Assembly: GCF_001315985.1 (NCBI RefSeq)
Contig: NZ_BBBI01000022.1
Location: 1 to 37,642 of the forward strand
DNA: 37,642 bases
Direction of reading: 5' to 3'
Source: Vulcanisaeta distributa JCM 11216
GTDB taxonomy: Archaea; Thermoproteota; Thermoprotei; Thermoproteales; Thermocladiaceae
Under the pieces are notes generated by a model. The model saw nothing but the letters and a program-made list of their open reading frames with translations, made no database searches and was not told where the DNA came from. Shown here piece by piece: positions 29,526-37,459 of the stretch. Every line of letters starts with the position of its first letter. The stretch's first letter is position 1. The position numbers were made by a program, and so were the translations under genes.

Positions 29526-30194
29526 ATGATCGAGAAGGCATTAGAGTTACTTAGGCAGGGTGAGATAATATTCATTCATGATTCTGACAATAGGGAGAAT
29601 GAGGTTGACGCGGTGATAAGGGCTGACTATGTAACGCCATCAGTAATTACCTGGATGAGGAAAAATGCCGGGGGTTTGATATGCTTTGTGACTGAGGACT
29701 CGATAGGTAGGCAATTAGGTCTTGACTTTATGAGCGATGTATTACGCAAAATAGGCTTTAACGGGCTAGTGAAGAGGCCTGGCTATGGTGATGACCCAGC
29801 ATTCTCAATATATGTTAACCACGTGAAGACAACAACGGGCATTAGGGATAGGGATAGGGCGCTAACAATCACGAGACTTGCCGATGTGGTTAAGATGATT
29901 AGTGAGGGTAAGGTAATGGATGCCCGTAAGGTCTTCTATGAGGAGTTCTACGCACCCGGACATGTACCAATCCTCTTGGGTAGAATTGGACGCAGATTTG
30001 GTCATACTGAATTGTCCTTAATGCTTTCAAAAATGGCCGGAATACCGCCAGCGCTAGTAATCGTCGAGATGCTCAGTGATGATGGTGGAGCACTGAGTAA
30101 GGATATTGTTAGTGAGATAGCCAATGAATTAGGCACAGCACTTATAAGCGGTGGTGAAATAGTTGATGAAGCCAGGAGGCGTGGAATTATTTAA
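29526..30194 (+). CDS. ribB: 3,4-Dihydroxy-2-butanone-4-phosphate synthase
   Basis: Makes the four-carbon unit of riboflavin from ribulose-5-phosphate with Mg2+. 222 residues in one clean frame. Family motifs: HDSDNRENEVDAVIRADYVT (acidic loop, equivalent to DDEDRENEGD), RKNAGGLICFVTEDSIGRQL, the FSIYVNHVKTTTGIRDRDRA substrate loop, PGHVPILLGRIGRRFGHTEL and VIVEMLSDDGGALSKD. No fused RibA domain, as usual in archaea. Leaderless start from the TATA spacing; likely controlled by the palindrome just upstream. Confidence 0.93.
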   Translation: MIEKALELLRQGEIIFIHDSDNRENEVDAVIRADYVTPSVITWMRKNAGGLICFVTEDSIGRQLGLDFMSDVLRKIGFNGLVKRPGYGDDPAFSIYVNHVKTTTGIRDRDRALTITRLADVVKMISEGKVMDARKVFYEEFYAPGHVPILLGRIGRRFGHTELSLMLSKMAGIPPALVIVEMLSDDGGALSKDIVSEIANELGTALISGGEIVDEARRRGII

Positions 30195-30232
30195 ACGAAT
30201 AAATTTGAATAATAACATATTTAAACGAATAA
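30189..30232 (+). repeat. Direct repeat ATTTAAACGAATAA with 30-bp period
   Basis: ATTTAAACGAATAA occurs at 30189-30202, across the ribB stop, and again at 30219-30232. Spacing of exactly 30 bp, about three helical turns, suggests paired protein sites on one DNA face, or simply a small duplication. Confidence 0.6.
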
Positions 30233-30388
30233 TCGTATTAACTCACGTATTATTAATATATCTCCCTGCTTGATATTGTTTAATCTCAACTTGTCATAAT
30301 TATCATAAAATTTGATATTAGTAAAGAAATTATGTGAGATTTAGCGTATTGAGACCGATATATTCGTCCGTTGCATTCCCAAGCGATG

Positions 30389-30398
30389 TTTTTAAATA
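30389..30398 (+). promoter_or_regulatory. TATA box of the cren7 gene
   Basis: TTTTTAAATA, centred about 34 nt before the ATG at 30428; fits a nearly leaderless strong promoter, as expected for an abundant chromatin protein, and argues against the earlier in-frame starts. Confidence 0.6.
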
Positions 30399-30427
30399 CT
30401 CCCGAATCAATGAACTTATTGACCAAT

Positions 30428-30619
30428 ATGGTCACACTGGAGGATCTGGCTAAGAAGGAATATGATGTTGAGGGTAGGAGGTTGAAGCCTACGAAGGTTT
30501 GGAAGGTTCAGCCTAAGGGTAGGAAGGGCTTTGTGATGGCGTTGTTCAAGACACCAGACGGAAAGACCGTGAGGAAAGTCATAGCCAAAGTAGACGAACA
30601 AGGAAACATAATAACCTAA
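30428..30619 (+). CDS. cren7: Cren7 chromatin protein
   Basis: Small basic DNA-binding protein conserved in crenarchaea, bending and stabilising DNA. 63 residues: [20 protein letters not shown], then [20 protein letters not shown] and [16 protein letters not shown]. The block KVWxxxPKGRKGxxxxLFKxP is the family signature and covers the SH3-like DNA-binding face. The N-terminal 20 residues are longer than in Sulfolobus Cren7. A marker for a crenarchaeal host. Confidence 0.9.
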   Translation: MVTLEDLAKKEYDVEGRRLKPTKVWKVQPKGRKGFVMALFKTPDGKTVRKVIAKVDEQGNIIT

Positions 30620-30695
30620 GACAAAACAACGGCATCAAAAATAAACCCATAAAATTAAAACTATTTTTCTTTTTCTTTCCTGAAAATTAACCAGT

Positions 30696-30983
30696 ATGAA
30701 TTGTTGGTTGATATTTGTTGGGGATTGTTCAAGACCATGTAATTGCTTAAGTGAGCACCCGTTAGTATTGAATTCAAACCCTGGTATTATTAATGGCGAT
30801 AGTGTAATAATTGTGGATGAAGAGACGAGGACTCCCTGCTGTGTAGCTACGGCCAGTAATATTAGGTCTTCCAAGGTCGATGAGGGGTCGAGAGTGTATA
30901 TTTATCTAAAGGATTGCGGTATTCTTAATGAGAATACCATGGATGTAATTGCGAGAATTATAAGGTCTATGACCCCCCCATAG
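30696..30983 (+). CDS. Hypothetical cysteine-containing protein
   Basis: 95 residues with an N-terminal MNCWLIFVGDCSRPCNCLSE (four cysteines) and later RTPCCVATASNIRSSKVDEG, ending IIRSMTPP. The middle, PGIINGDSVIIVDEETR, could be small beta strands. It might be a short redox or metal protein. No family recognised. The final C7 run encodes the last proline pair. Confidence 0.45.
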   Translation: MNCWLIFVGDCSRPCNCLSEHPLVLNSNPGIINGDSVIIVDEETRTPCCVATASNIRSSKVDEGSRVYIYLKDCGILNENTMDVIARIIRSMTPP

Positions 30984-31079
30984 TTAAAATAATAAATGTG
31001 AATCAAAATTTATGTAGGTAATGTATTGATTAAATCAAATGAAAAATAAGGTATTTTTCACCTGAAACTAAGTGCTCAG

Positions 31080-31602
31080 GGCAGATAAGAATACCTAGTG
31101 AGGAGGATTACGTTAAGTCAGAATATTAGACTCTAGTCTATTGGGCAGCCGTGACTGAGGTCTTAAGGCCGTGATGGACTCAATGGGACTCTGCGTTTTA
31201 ATTAATGCACTTTGGACGGTATCGATATACTGTACAGACTTGCCACTGGGAGGAGTGTTACCAATAATGACTTGGTTAAGGTTGGTGTTAGGATTGATAC
31301 CATAGCCAGGGTTTTGGTACGCTCTAAATGGATGTATCGATCCATGGTCTGAAGCGCCGAGGAAGACGATTAATGGCACGGATGGTCCAAGATCTGGGCG
31401 TGAGGAAATAATTAAGGGTAAGGGAGTTCTGCAGGATTAGGAATCGAGATATTGTAACTGGGCTTTCAAGCCGTGAATATCTAAGGGCATTGAGAACCGA
31501 ATGGATAACAGACTTAAAAGACGAAACCGAAGGATTATTAAGAGGATATAACCCTAATCTCCAGTGCTGAACATTGGCAGTACCGATTAAATGCTAACAT
31601 GG
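31080..31602 (+). pseudogene. Degenerate coding remnant next to the element boundary
   Basis: Fragments in shifting plus-strand frames: NDLVKVGVRIDTIARVLVRS, later ARMVQDLGVRK, then RNRDIVTGLSSREYLRALRT and EWITDLKDETEGLLRGYNPN to a stop. They look like parts of one protein with several stops. This is more damage than elsewhere in the window, so true decay is likely. No family assigned; its place beside an att site suggests an old mobile gene. Confidence 0.35.
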
Positions 31603-31716
31603 TTATACTAAAAGTTAATCATAGAGTCATTGTACTTTATGAATCGACTACTTATGGTTAATTCATTGAAGATCCTCGGTCTTTTAAATGGTTTTTATAA
31701 AAATAAGCAAATACCG

Positions 31717-31764
31717 TGGCGGCCCCCCCGGTGGGATTTGAACCCACGACCTACGGCTCCGAAG
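31717..31764 (-). tRNA. 3' half of tRNA-Arg(UCG): att-site copy at the left end of the integrated element
   Basis: Reading the minus strand: anticodon loop CTTCGGA (anticodon TCG), stem strand GCCGT, variable AGGTC, T arm GTGGG-TTCAAAT-CCCAC, acceptor strand CGGGGCC (if the C7 run 31723-31729 is really four), discriminator G and encoded CCA. No matching 5' half (GGCCCCG, stem ACGGC) is found within 200 nt upstream; the homology stops exactly at the anticodon loop. That is the usual core taken by tyrosine integrases. Chromosome would lie to the left (the tRNA's 3' side) and element to the right, agreeing with the integrase at the right edge. A trans-spliced split-tRNA half is the alternative. 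Confidence 0.75.
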
Positions 31765-32112
31765 GACTCTCTCATGTAAATGGCAATAATCATTAATGCG
31801 TAAATGATTAGTATCCCGTGGATTGCCCGTGACACATAATCTTTCGATTTTTGATGTGCTTTTCACGTACTATCCTTTTCACGTAAATGAATTTATAAAT
31901 CGAGACCTACACAATACTTTGGTATTACTCTGAATTTTAGCCCTTAGTGATTCGAAATAGTTAAAATAATTTTTGAGTTAAACGTCTCATTAAATTGGAT
32001 TTATGCCTTGGAAGATTGAGTTTTAAAGAGCTTATTTTCTAGGGTTCGTGAATTAGTTATTTACTAGTTATTTTAACTCACTGAGAAATAAGAAATAGTA
32101 AGCACGCAACAT
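31765..32112. other. Element left-end non-coding region with repeats
   Basis: AT-rich. CTTTTCACGTA occurs twice (31859-31869, 31875-31885; 16-bp period). GTAAATG occurs three times (about 31776, 31800, 31883), and AATCATT/AATGATT form an inverted pair near 31788-31810. Could be integrase arm sites or operators for the rightward genes. No gene seen. Confidence 0.45.
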
Positions 32113-32532
32113 GTGGGAAGCAGTGACATCCGTGCATATGTAGAGGAGTTAAATAAACAGCCCATCGTCCTCGTTGATCTGGAGGCACGAAACGTAACAG
32201 CAAATAGAGTAGAGGTGGTGCGTTTCGGTAGAGGTGTTTCGAGGTATATAATTGAGAATGGGCTATTGGGTTCATGGGTTACTGTTAAGGTGCGTTTCAA
32301 TGATGGTTATGAAATCACCTTCAATGGAAGACTTAGGAAGCATGAAATAAGGCAGGGTGTGTATTTCGTATACGTTAGGTACCCACCGAGACTAAATGTA
32401 ATGCTCAGTAAGTATCACCTTCAGAGCGTCACGGCTATAATAATGATTAAACCAGGGATGGGGGGGCAAAGAGGGGGGGCTAAGGAGGACGGGGGGGCAG
32501 GTAGTGGGGGGGTGCCTAATAATGAGGTGTGA
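32113..32532 (+). CDS. Element hypothetical protein with Gly-rich tail
   Basis: 139 residues from a GTG start. The N-terminal half is soluble alpha/beta, for example IRAYVEELNKQPIVLVDLEA and SWVTVKVRFNDGYEITFNGR. The last 30 residues are GGQRGGAKEDGGAGSGG and NNEV, encoded by four G7 tracts. If those runs are really four, the tail is shorter but still Gly-rich. No family recognised. It overlaps the next gene. Confidence 0.55.
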   Translation: MGSSDIRAYVEELNKQPIVLVDLEARNVTANRVEVVRFGRGVSRYIIENGLLGSWVTVKVRFNDGYEITFNGRLRKHEIRQGVYFVYVRYPPRLNVMLSKYHLQSVTAIIMIKPGMGGQRGGAKEDGGAGSGGVPNNEV

Positions 32533-32905
32533 GTGGGGGGGTGTTTTAAAACCAACTAAGCAATTGCTTCTTGAGTCTGTCTTATTGGCTATTTATGAGA
32601 TTGCGTGGGGGGGTCATAAGCACGATGTTTACTTCACCAGTGATGATGTGCTTAGGCGAATGTGTGCTAACTGCGGTGGGTTGGGCATTAACCACCCAGG
32701 CATTGCGAACATCATTCTTAAACTGACCTGGCATGGGCTTGTGGAGGTATTCGACGTTAAGTACCACAGGGATGGTAGGGTTAGGCAGTACGTCTTTAGG
32801 ATACCCAGGGACTCACCAATGATGAGGTTGATTAAGTCCTCAAAGACCCGTGAGGAGTTCATTGAGAAAATGAAGGAAATTCTTGAGAAGGGTGAGAATC
32901 CATGA
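32522..32905 (+). CDS. Element winged-helix-like protein
   Basis: 128 residues from the ATG at 32522 (MRCEWGGVLKPTKQ), overlapping the previous gene by 11 bases. LLLESVLLAIYEIAWG, then YFTSDDVLRRMCANCGGLGI, ANIILKLTWHGLVEVFDVKY and RVRQYVFRIPRDS have the helix-helix-wing order of a winged helix. The charged C-terminal helix is TREEFIEKMKEILEKGE. Probably DNA-binding, controlling the element or loading the helicase. ATG 32902 of the next gene overlaps its stop. Confidence 0.6.
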   Translation: MRCEWGGVLKPTKQLLLESVLLAIYEIAWGGHKHDVYFTSDDVLRRMCANCGGLGINHPGIANIILKLTWHGLVEVFDVKYHRDGRVRQYVFRIPRDSPMMRLIKSSKTREEFIEKMKEILEKGENP

Positions 32906-33318
32906 TACGCAACAAGTGGGATAGAGCGGAAAGAAATGATAAGGAACGTACAGAGGTCACTGTTGAGCATAAGAAGGATAAGAGGAAGAAGTACGAATTA
33001 CTTGGCTCTGTTGGTAAGTACGTAGTGCTTGGCAAGTGGAAGGGAGGTGACATATATCATATTATTGTTAAGGATGATGAGGGCAACATAATAACGGAGG
33101 GTGATGTGCACGTCACTGAGGAGAAGGATATAATTGAGACTTTGCGTGTACCTACGAGCATCGCTAGGAAAATAGTTGCGTGGACGGGTGAGGTTGTTTA
33201 TCCATGCTCGTCAATCTACTACAGGATTATCGAGCTTAGACGTGGCATGGCTATTCGGTTTAAGCCGTGCTCGATAACGGGCTTGATCTATGAAGTCAAG
33301 GAGGATGAGAGGGGGTGA
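32902..33318 (+). CDS. Element protein, possibly the N-terminal part of the primase-helicase
   Basis: 138 residues. A very basic/acidic start (DRAERNDKERTEVTVEHKKD) leads to strands such as YELLGSVGKYVVLGKWKGGD and IYHIIVKDDEGNIITEG, then TSIARKIVAWTGEVVYPCSS. It ends DERG at a G5 run (33310-33314). With four G, as in eight other places in this window, the frame runs on into GEEELNHKKDWKAQFIATIA without a stop. It may therefore be the N-terminus of a protein of about 645 residues ending at 34845. As given, it is a separate small protein of unknown function. Confidence 0.55.
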   Translation: MIRNKWDRAERNDKERTEVTVEHKKDKRKKYELLGSVGKYVVLGKWKGGDIYHIIVKDDEGNIITEGDVHVTEEKDIIETLRVPTSIARKIVAWTGEVVYPCSSIYYRIIELRRGMAIRFKPCSITGLIYEVKEDERG

Positions 33319-34845
33319 AGAAGAGCTAAATCATAAGAAGGATTGGAAGGCACAATTCATTGCTACGATTGCTCATGTTGCTGCGGAGATTTTTGCTAGG
33401 AGGAAGATTGCAAAGTACATGATTAGGACGGTAAGGAAATTGGCGTCTATTGTTGGGATGGTAGGAGGTACTACGACTGTGAGCATGAGGCTAAGGCATT
33501 CATAACATTAACAAGTAAGATCAATGCATTCCATGAATACGGCATCAAGGTCATTTCGCTATTTAGTGAATTCATAACTCAACTAAAGCACGGCCATCAC
33601 TTTGAGCATAGTGCTGACCCCCCCATGTCAATTAGCTTTGATAATTACTTATTTGATTGGGAGGAGTTTCTCGCCAAGCCACTCATTTCAAAGATCGGGG
33701 ATTCTGTAGAGATTAAGCTAGTGCCTGACTTCATGGCGAGGATTGATTGGAGCGCAGTGACAAGGCAGTTTTTGTTCAAGCATAATCCAAAAAGAATAGT
33801 GTTTAACTACATACCGCATAAAGTCGATGAGGAGGTACTAAAGGCGTATGTGAATAGACCCGTCACCTATGACGATCTCAAGAACATATTGCAGTCTAAG
33901 GCTCCCAGATTGCTTAAGTTCCTCACGGATTGGGTTGATGATAAGTGGCCGTTACTCCTGGAGATCACGGGCTTTTCATTGTATCCACGCTACGAGCCCT
34001 CGAAAGCCGTGATGTTGCTTGGCGATGGTGCGAATGGTAAATCGACATTCCTCACGTGGCTTAGGTGCCTGTTGGGAAGCGAGAATGTTTCAAGCATTTC
34101 ACTGCAGGTTTTGACTGACCCAAGCAATAGATTCGCCGTGGCCGAATTGTATCACAAACTTGCAAACATATACCCGGATCTACCTAGGACGATTGTTAGG
34201 GATACGGGCATGTTTAAGGCACTAACTGGCGGCGATGCGATTCAAGCAGAGAGGAAGTTTAGGGATCCATTTGTTTTCGTGAACTACGCAAAGCTAATAT
34301 TCTCTGCTAACGAGCCACCGATGGTCACGGATCAAACATATGCGTTCTGGCGCAGGTGGATAGTCATCGAGTTCCCACATCAATTCCCCCCCGAGAACCC
34401 CCCCAACCTAAAGAAGTGTGACTTCTTGAGTGGAAGGGAGTATGCAGTTTGGGCTGCAGCCTCGATACTGGCGTTTAGGGAGGTATTGAGGAGAGGGAAG
34501 TTTAGTTTCGAGGGTACGCATGAAGATGCCAAGCGTGCTTGGTTGGCTAGGGCCGATAGTGTTTACGCCTTCATTGATGCCATGATTCGCGATGGCTACC
34601 TAGTCGAGGAGAGCGATGGTCACGTGCCTGCTAATGACCTGTACAACATGTACGTCCTCTGGTGCAAGGACAATGACAGGGATGATGAGGTAGTCAGCAA
34701 GCAAATATTCACAGCCAGGATGGAGCAGTACGGCTACAGGAAAGTGACAATACATGGCGAGCGTTATTACAAGGGCTTGAGGCTAGTCAAGCAGTATGGG
34801 AGCGAGACAAGCAGTAACGCCAGTGACGTAACAAGCTACACGTAA
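33305..34845 (+). CDS. D5/P4-type SF3 primase-helicase of the element
   Basis: Replication helicase, probably with a primase-associated N-terminal region. The helicase core is clear: Walker A VMLLGDGANGKSTFLTWLR, Walker B region YHKLANIYPDLPR, the family text DTGMFKALTGGDAIQAERKF, then FVNYAKLIFSANEPPMVTDQ and FWRRWIVIEFPHQFP, all as in D5_N/P4-family NTPases. The C-terminal winged-helix-like part is NDLYNMYVLWCKDNDRDDEV. One base is missing near 33466; upstream text is KKDWKAQFIATIAHVAAEIF and RTVRKLASIVG, downstream YDCEHEAKAFITLTSKINAF. No primase catalytic residues recognised. It lies directly before the 202-bp inverted repeat. Confidence 0.82.
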
Positions 34846-35321
34846 AAATCTTTACACAAGACAAAATAATCGCAGTCAAATTTCTACCAACATACATTAT
34901 TTCAGCTAAGTACCTTACCAAGCAGTGACTGCGGTTTTTCACGCTCAATCTACCAAGCAACGTTCAATCACTGAGTTATTTTAAAAAGAGCATGAAGCGC
35001 CTAAAAATTAATAATAGGGGGGGTGGGGGGGTACCATACCCAGTCGCACCCATATATAGAATTAAATAGGTTATTTACCTACTCTAGATCTACATATGGG
35101 TTCGATTGGGTGCGGTACCTGGGGGGTATTATTAATTTCTGCGCGCACCGAGCTCCTTTTAAAATAACTCAGAAGTTGAAATAGGGACGAGTAAATGATT
35201 GAGGGATAACTAATTGAATGGTGGTTAGGTTTTTCGTTAGACTAATAAATAGAGAAAATAAAATATGATACCTGTACTCCCGGTGATGGGAGGGTTACCT
35301 ACATAAATAAGGCTTTCATAG
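34846..35321. other. Non-coding region around the inverted repeat
   Basis: 476 nt between the helicase gene and the minus-strand regulator gene with no open frame of note; occupied mainly by the inverted repeat. Short CTCAATC words flank it on both sides in inverted order (about 34943 and 35201). Confidence 0.6.
34971..35172. repeat. 202-bp imperfect inverted repeat, candidate replication origin
   Basis: Three nested blocks mirror each other. Outer: 34971-34991 against 35152-35172 (20 of 21 bases). Middle: ATTAATAATA at 35007-35016 against TATTATTAAT at 35127-35136 (perfect). Inner: 35030-35059 against 35090-35119 (about 25 of 30), both beginning or ending in GGTACC. The centre is about 30 nt of AT-rich DNA. 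G7-T-G7 (35018-35024, 35026-35032) and G6 (35121-35126) tracts sit inside both arms on the same strand. The position just behind the helicase gene suggests an origin or a large cruciform regulatory site. Confidence 0.8.
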
Positions 35322-35980
35322 TCAGTATTGAGCCTGTGGCTTAGTCTTCCCCCCCTCCCTCGCTAGGATCTCCTTAATTAAATCCGGCGCATTCAGTGAG
35401 TATGTAACATTCTTACCAGAAATAATGGCCTTAAGCACGCCAATCCTGACCAGGAAATCGAGGTAATCCTTAACGCTCCTCTCAATAGCTGTTTCCTTCT
35501 CAATAGCCGACCCTCCAACTCTATCCCTGCACGGCGAAACCCATCTATTGCGCTATCAATAACGCAAATCTTATTAATCACATGCTCCCCCCCTCCCCCC
35601 CTCGCCTCACTGCAGAATTTGATTATTCCCTCGAGGATGGCTAGCTTAACCTTCCTAAGCTTCTCATCCCTCCTTAAATCAACGATTAACTCGAGAGCCG
35701 GCTCACCAAACCTAGCCACCAACTCGCTGTAGTGGCCATCCCTAAGGCCTGCCCTGTAACCCTCGTAAAAGCCACGCTCATACTCACCCACCAACCCCCC
35801 CTTAACAGCCCTCTTAATGAACTCACTGATTGTCAGCCCAAGCTCATCAGCCCTCTTCCTAACATGCTCATAATCGGCCAGGTCAAAGTAAACAACAACC
35901 CTTGGGTGAGTCTTAGCCCACCTCTTCATGTAGTCCATTTTTTCTGAGTCCTCCCTTGACTTCCCAACCTGCTTACCCAC
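35322..35980 (-). CDS. Element ribbon-helix-helix regulator with C-terminal winged-helix-like part
   Basis: About 219 residues. N-terminal RHH: PRVVVYFDLADYEHVRKRAD, then GLTISEFIKRAVKGGL. Middle helices include GEYERGFYEGYRAGLRDGHY and LELIVDLRRDEKLRKVKLAI. One G is missing near 35505; after it the text is AIEKETAIERSVKDYLDFLV, RIGVLKAIISGKNVTYSLNA and PDLIKEILAREGGK, a winged-helix-like end. Likely a DNA-binding repressor or plasmid copy-control/partition factor acting on the adjacent palindrome (inference). Confidence 0.7.
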
Positions 35981-36134
35981 ATTAATACGATATTGACGGC
36001 AATATTATATCCCTATCAGGTGCAATACTGGCAGTAATACTGTGATTAAAAAACCAACCGTGAGGCAGGCATGAAACCTATACGGTAAAAACTTGGGTAA
36101 TTTTTAGTAATTTTAGAAGAGACTTGGCCAGGCC

Positions 36135-36419
36135 TCACTCTTCCTTAGTCTCATCACTAGTGGATTTATTGATTAATTCCTCATTACCTGCCAACTTATC
36201 GAGTAAGTCCTCCGCTCCGATTTCATGTAGGTGGTAAACCAGGTCCACGGTTGACCTAAAGACTTTGATCCTCCCCCCCTTCTCATTATAATCAACCAAC
36301 ACATAAACAAAGCAGCGATCTATGAACAATGCAAACACTGCATACCTGTCATTGCTTAGGTCTGCCTCAACCTCGTCATAGGCAACCCTAACCTGCCTAA
36401 CCTGCCCCATGCAGATCAC
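36135..36419 (-). CDS. Element small hypothetical protein
   Basis: 94 residues (a shorter start at MGQVRQVRVAYDE is possible). SNDRYAVFALFIDRCFVYVL and GGRIKVFRSTVDLVYHLHEI suggest a small alpha/beta domain with a charged tail. Its start overlaps the stop of the RHH gene upstream by four bases, so the three genes 37087-36135 form one operon. No family recognised. Confidence 0.6.
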   Translation of the reverse strand: MICMGQVRQVRVAYDEVEADLSNDRYAVFALFIDRCFVYVLVDYNEKGGRIKVFRSTVDLVYHLHEIGAEDLLDKLAGNEELINKSTSDETKEE

Positions 36420-36640
36420 CCACTCGTGACCTCCCTAACAGCCCTCTCCAGGTCCTCAACCTCCCTCCTCACCCTCTCAAGGTTTAAACCACGCTGAATC
36501 AACAATGCATCAACGCCAGCCCTAATTATCCTCTCCCACGTCAACCTCTCCCCCCCATACCTTATTCTGAAGTAGTCCTTAACCACGTCCACATCATCCT
36601 TTAGCCTTTTCGGAACACTAATCGTGATGTTCACCCTCTC
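36416..36640 (-). CDS. Element ribbon-helix-helix protein
   Basis: 75 residues from MSERVNITISVPKRLKDDVD (the ATG at 36655 would add five). The strand SERVNITISVP followed by two helices (KDDVDVVKDYFRIRYGGERL, TWERIIRAGVDALLIQRGLN) is a standard RHH fold of the CopG type. The C-terminal coiled helix is ERVRREVEDLERAVREV. Probably an autoregulator of this small operon. Confidence 0.78.
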   Translation of the reverse strand, partial: ERVNITISVPKRLKDDVDVVKDYFRIRYGGERLTWERIIRAGVDALLIQRGLNLERVRREVEDLERAVREVTSG

Positions 36641-36651
36641 ACTCATTGCCA

Positions 36652-37087
36652 TCACCCGTACACGTTTATTGAGAGTATTGTCTTTCCCGCATTATTGACG
36701 TAATAATAAGTCTCGATTACGCTGTCTTTCTTAACAATGACCAGGCCATCAAGTCTCTGCCTCAAAAACGCATATAAGTCATTGATTATCTTGACCTCAC
36801 GGTCTTCAACATCAACATATGCCCACTTACCGTCATCCATTTTCGACAGGAAATGCAGACCATCGGCATCAAGGTCAATGCTTCTTTCACCATAGTCCTC
36901 AATGACAATGAACGCATTACCGTCAATGAGGGGGCTTAAGCTCATTAAGTATCTCACCACACCTGGGATTCTCACCCACGTCACGGCAGTTTAACCCCCC
37001 CACTGCCTCGTTTACCAGGTCGATTATTTTCCCCCCCTGGGTTAACCCCCCCAGGGATTCCCCCCCATTCAGTTTTTGGAACTGCAT
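36652..37087 (-). CDS. Element hypothetical protein with Gly-Gly-rich N-terminus
   Basis: About 145 residues from the ATG at 37087 (an in-frame ATG at 37150 would add 21). It begins MQFQKLNGGESLGGLTQGGK, encoded by three C7 tracts on the plus strand; a fourth (36995-37001) encodes the GG of EAVGGLN. It continues ENPRCGEILNELKPLIDGNA, FIVIEDYGERSIDLDADGLH, KWAYVDVEDREVKIINDLYA. The join requires four rather than five G at 36930-36934. No family recognised. Confidence 0.65.
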
Positions 37088-37150
37088 ACTAACTGTTTGT
37101 GTAACAACTTGTTTATAAATTTTTTCACTAATTAATACGCTGATTCTCAA

Positions 37151-37366
37151 ATGAAACAGTTAAATACCAGTCTATCAAATAAACCACTGATGCAATTCAC
37201 CATACTCACTAGTATAAAGCGTAGACCAACGGTGAGTAGGGGGGGGAGGAAGTACACCACGTACTACATATGGCTACCTAAGTCTCTGGGCATTGATTAT
37301 GAGAAGCTCGTGGGTAAGAAGATAAAGGTCATAATCGAAATACCCGACGAATACCTAAAGGCATAG
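37151..37366 (+). CDS. Element AbrB/SpoVT-like small protein
   Basis: 71 residues, or 58 from the inner ATG at 37190 (MQFTILTSIKRRPTVSRGGR). The segment YTTYYIWLPKSLGIDYEKLV, then GKKIKVIIEIPDEY resembles the swapped-hairpin AbrB fold (…ITIPKEL…G..V.V…). Probably a DNA-binding protein. It is divergent from the small operon at 36135-37087. Confidence 0.6.
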   Translation: MKQLNTSLSNKPLMQFTILTSIKRRPTVSRGGRKYTTYYIWLPKSLGIDYEKLVGKKIKVIIEIPDEYLKA

Positions 37367-37459
37367 TCACCACCACATGCAGAATACACTGGGTGAGGTT
37401 GCCCGTTCAAAATCAGTGCTAGTTACATGTGGTGTTGATTGGGGGGGTTTTCCCCTTGA

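Noticed and set aside
31717..31764. Trans-spliced split tRNA 3' half, as known in Caldivirga
   Set aside because: Possible in this lineage, but the break is at the anticodon loop start, there is no clear leader that could pair with a 5'-half trailer, and an integrase plus mobile genes lie on the expected side. An att copy is the better reading; I keep split tRNA as the alternative.
34971..35172. Inverted repeat as the transcription terminator of the helicase gene
   Set aside because: Far longer than archaeal terminators, which are mostly T tracts, and it starts 126 nt after the stop codon with an internal AT spacer.
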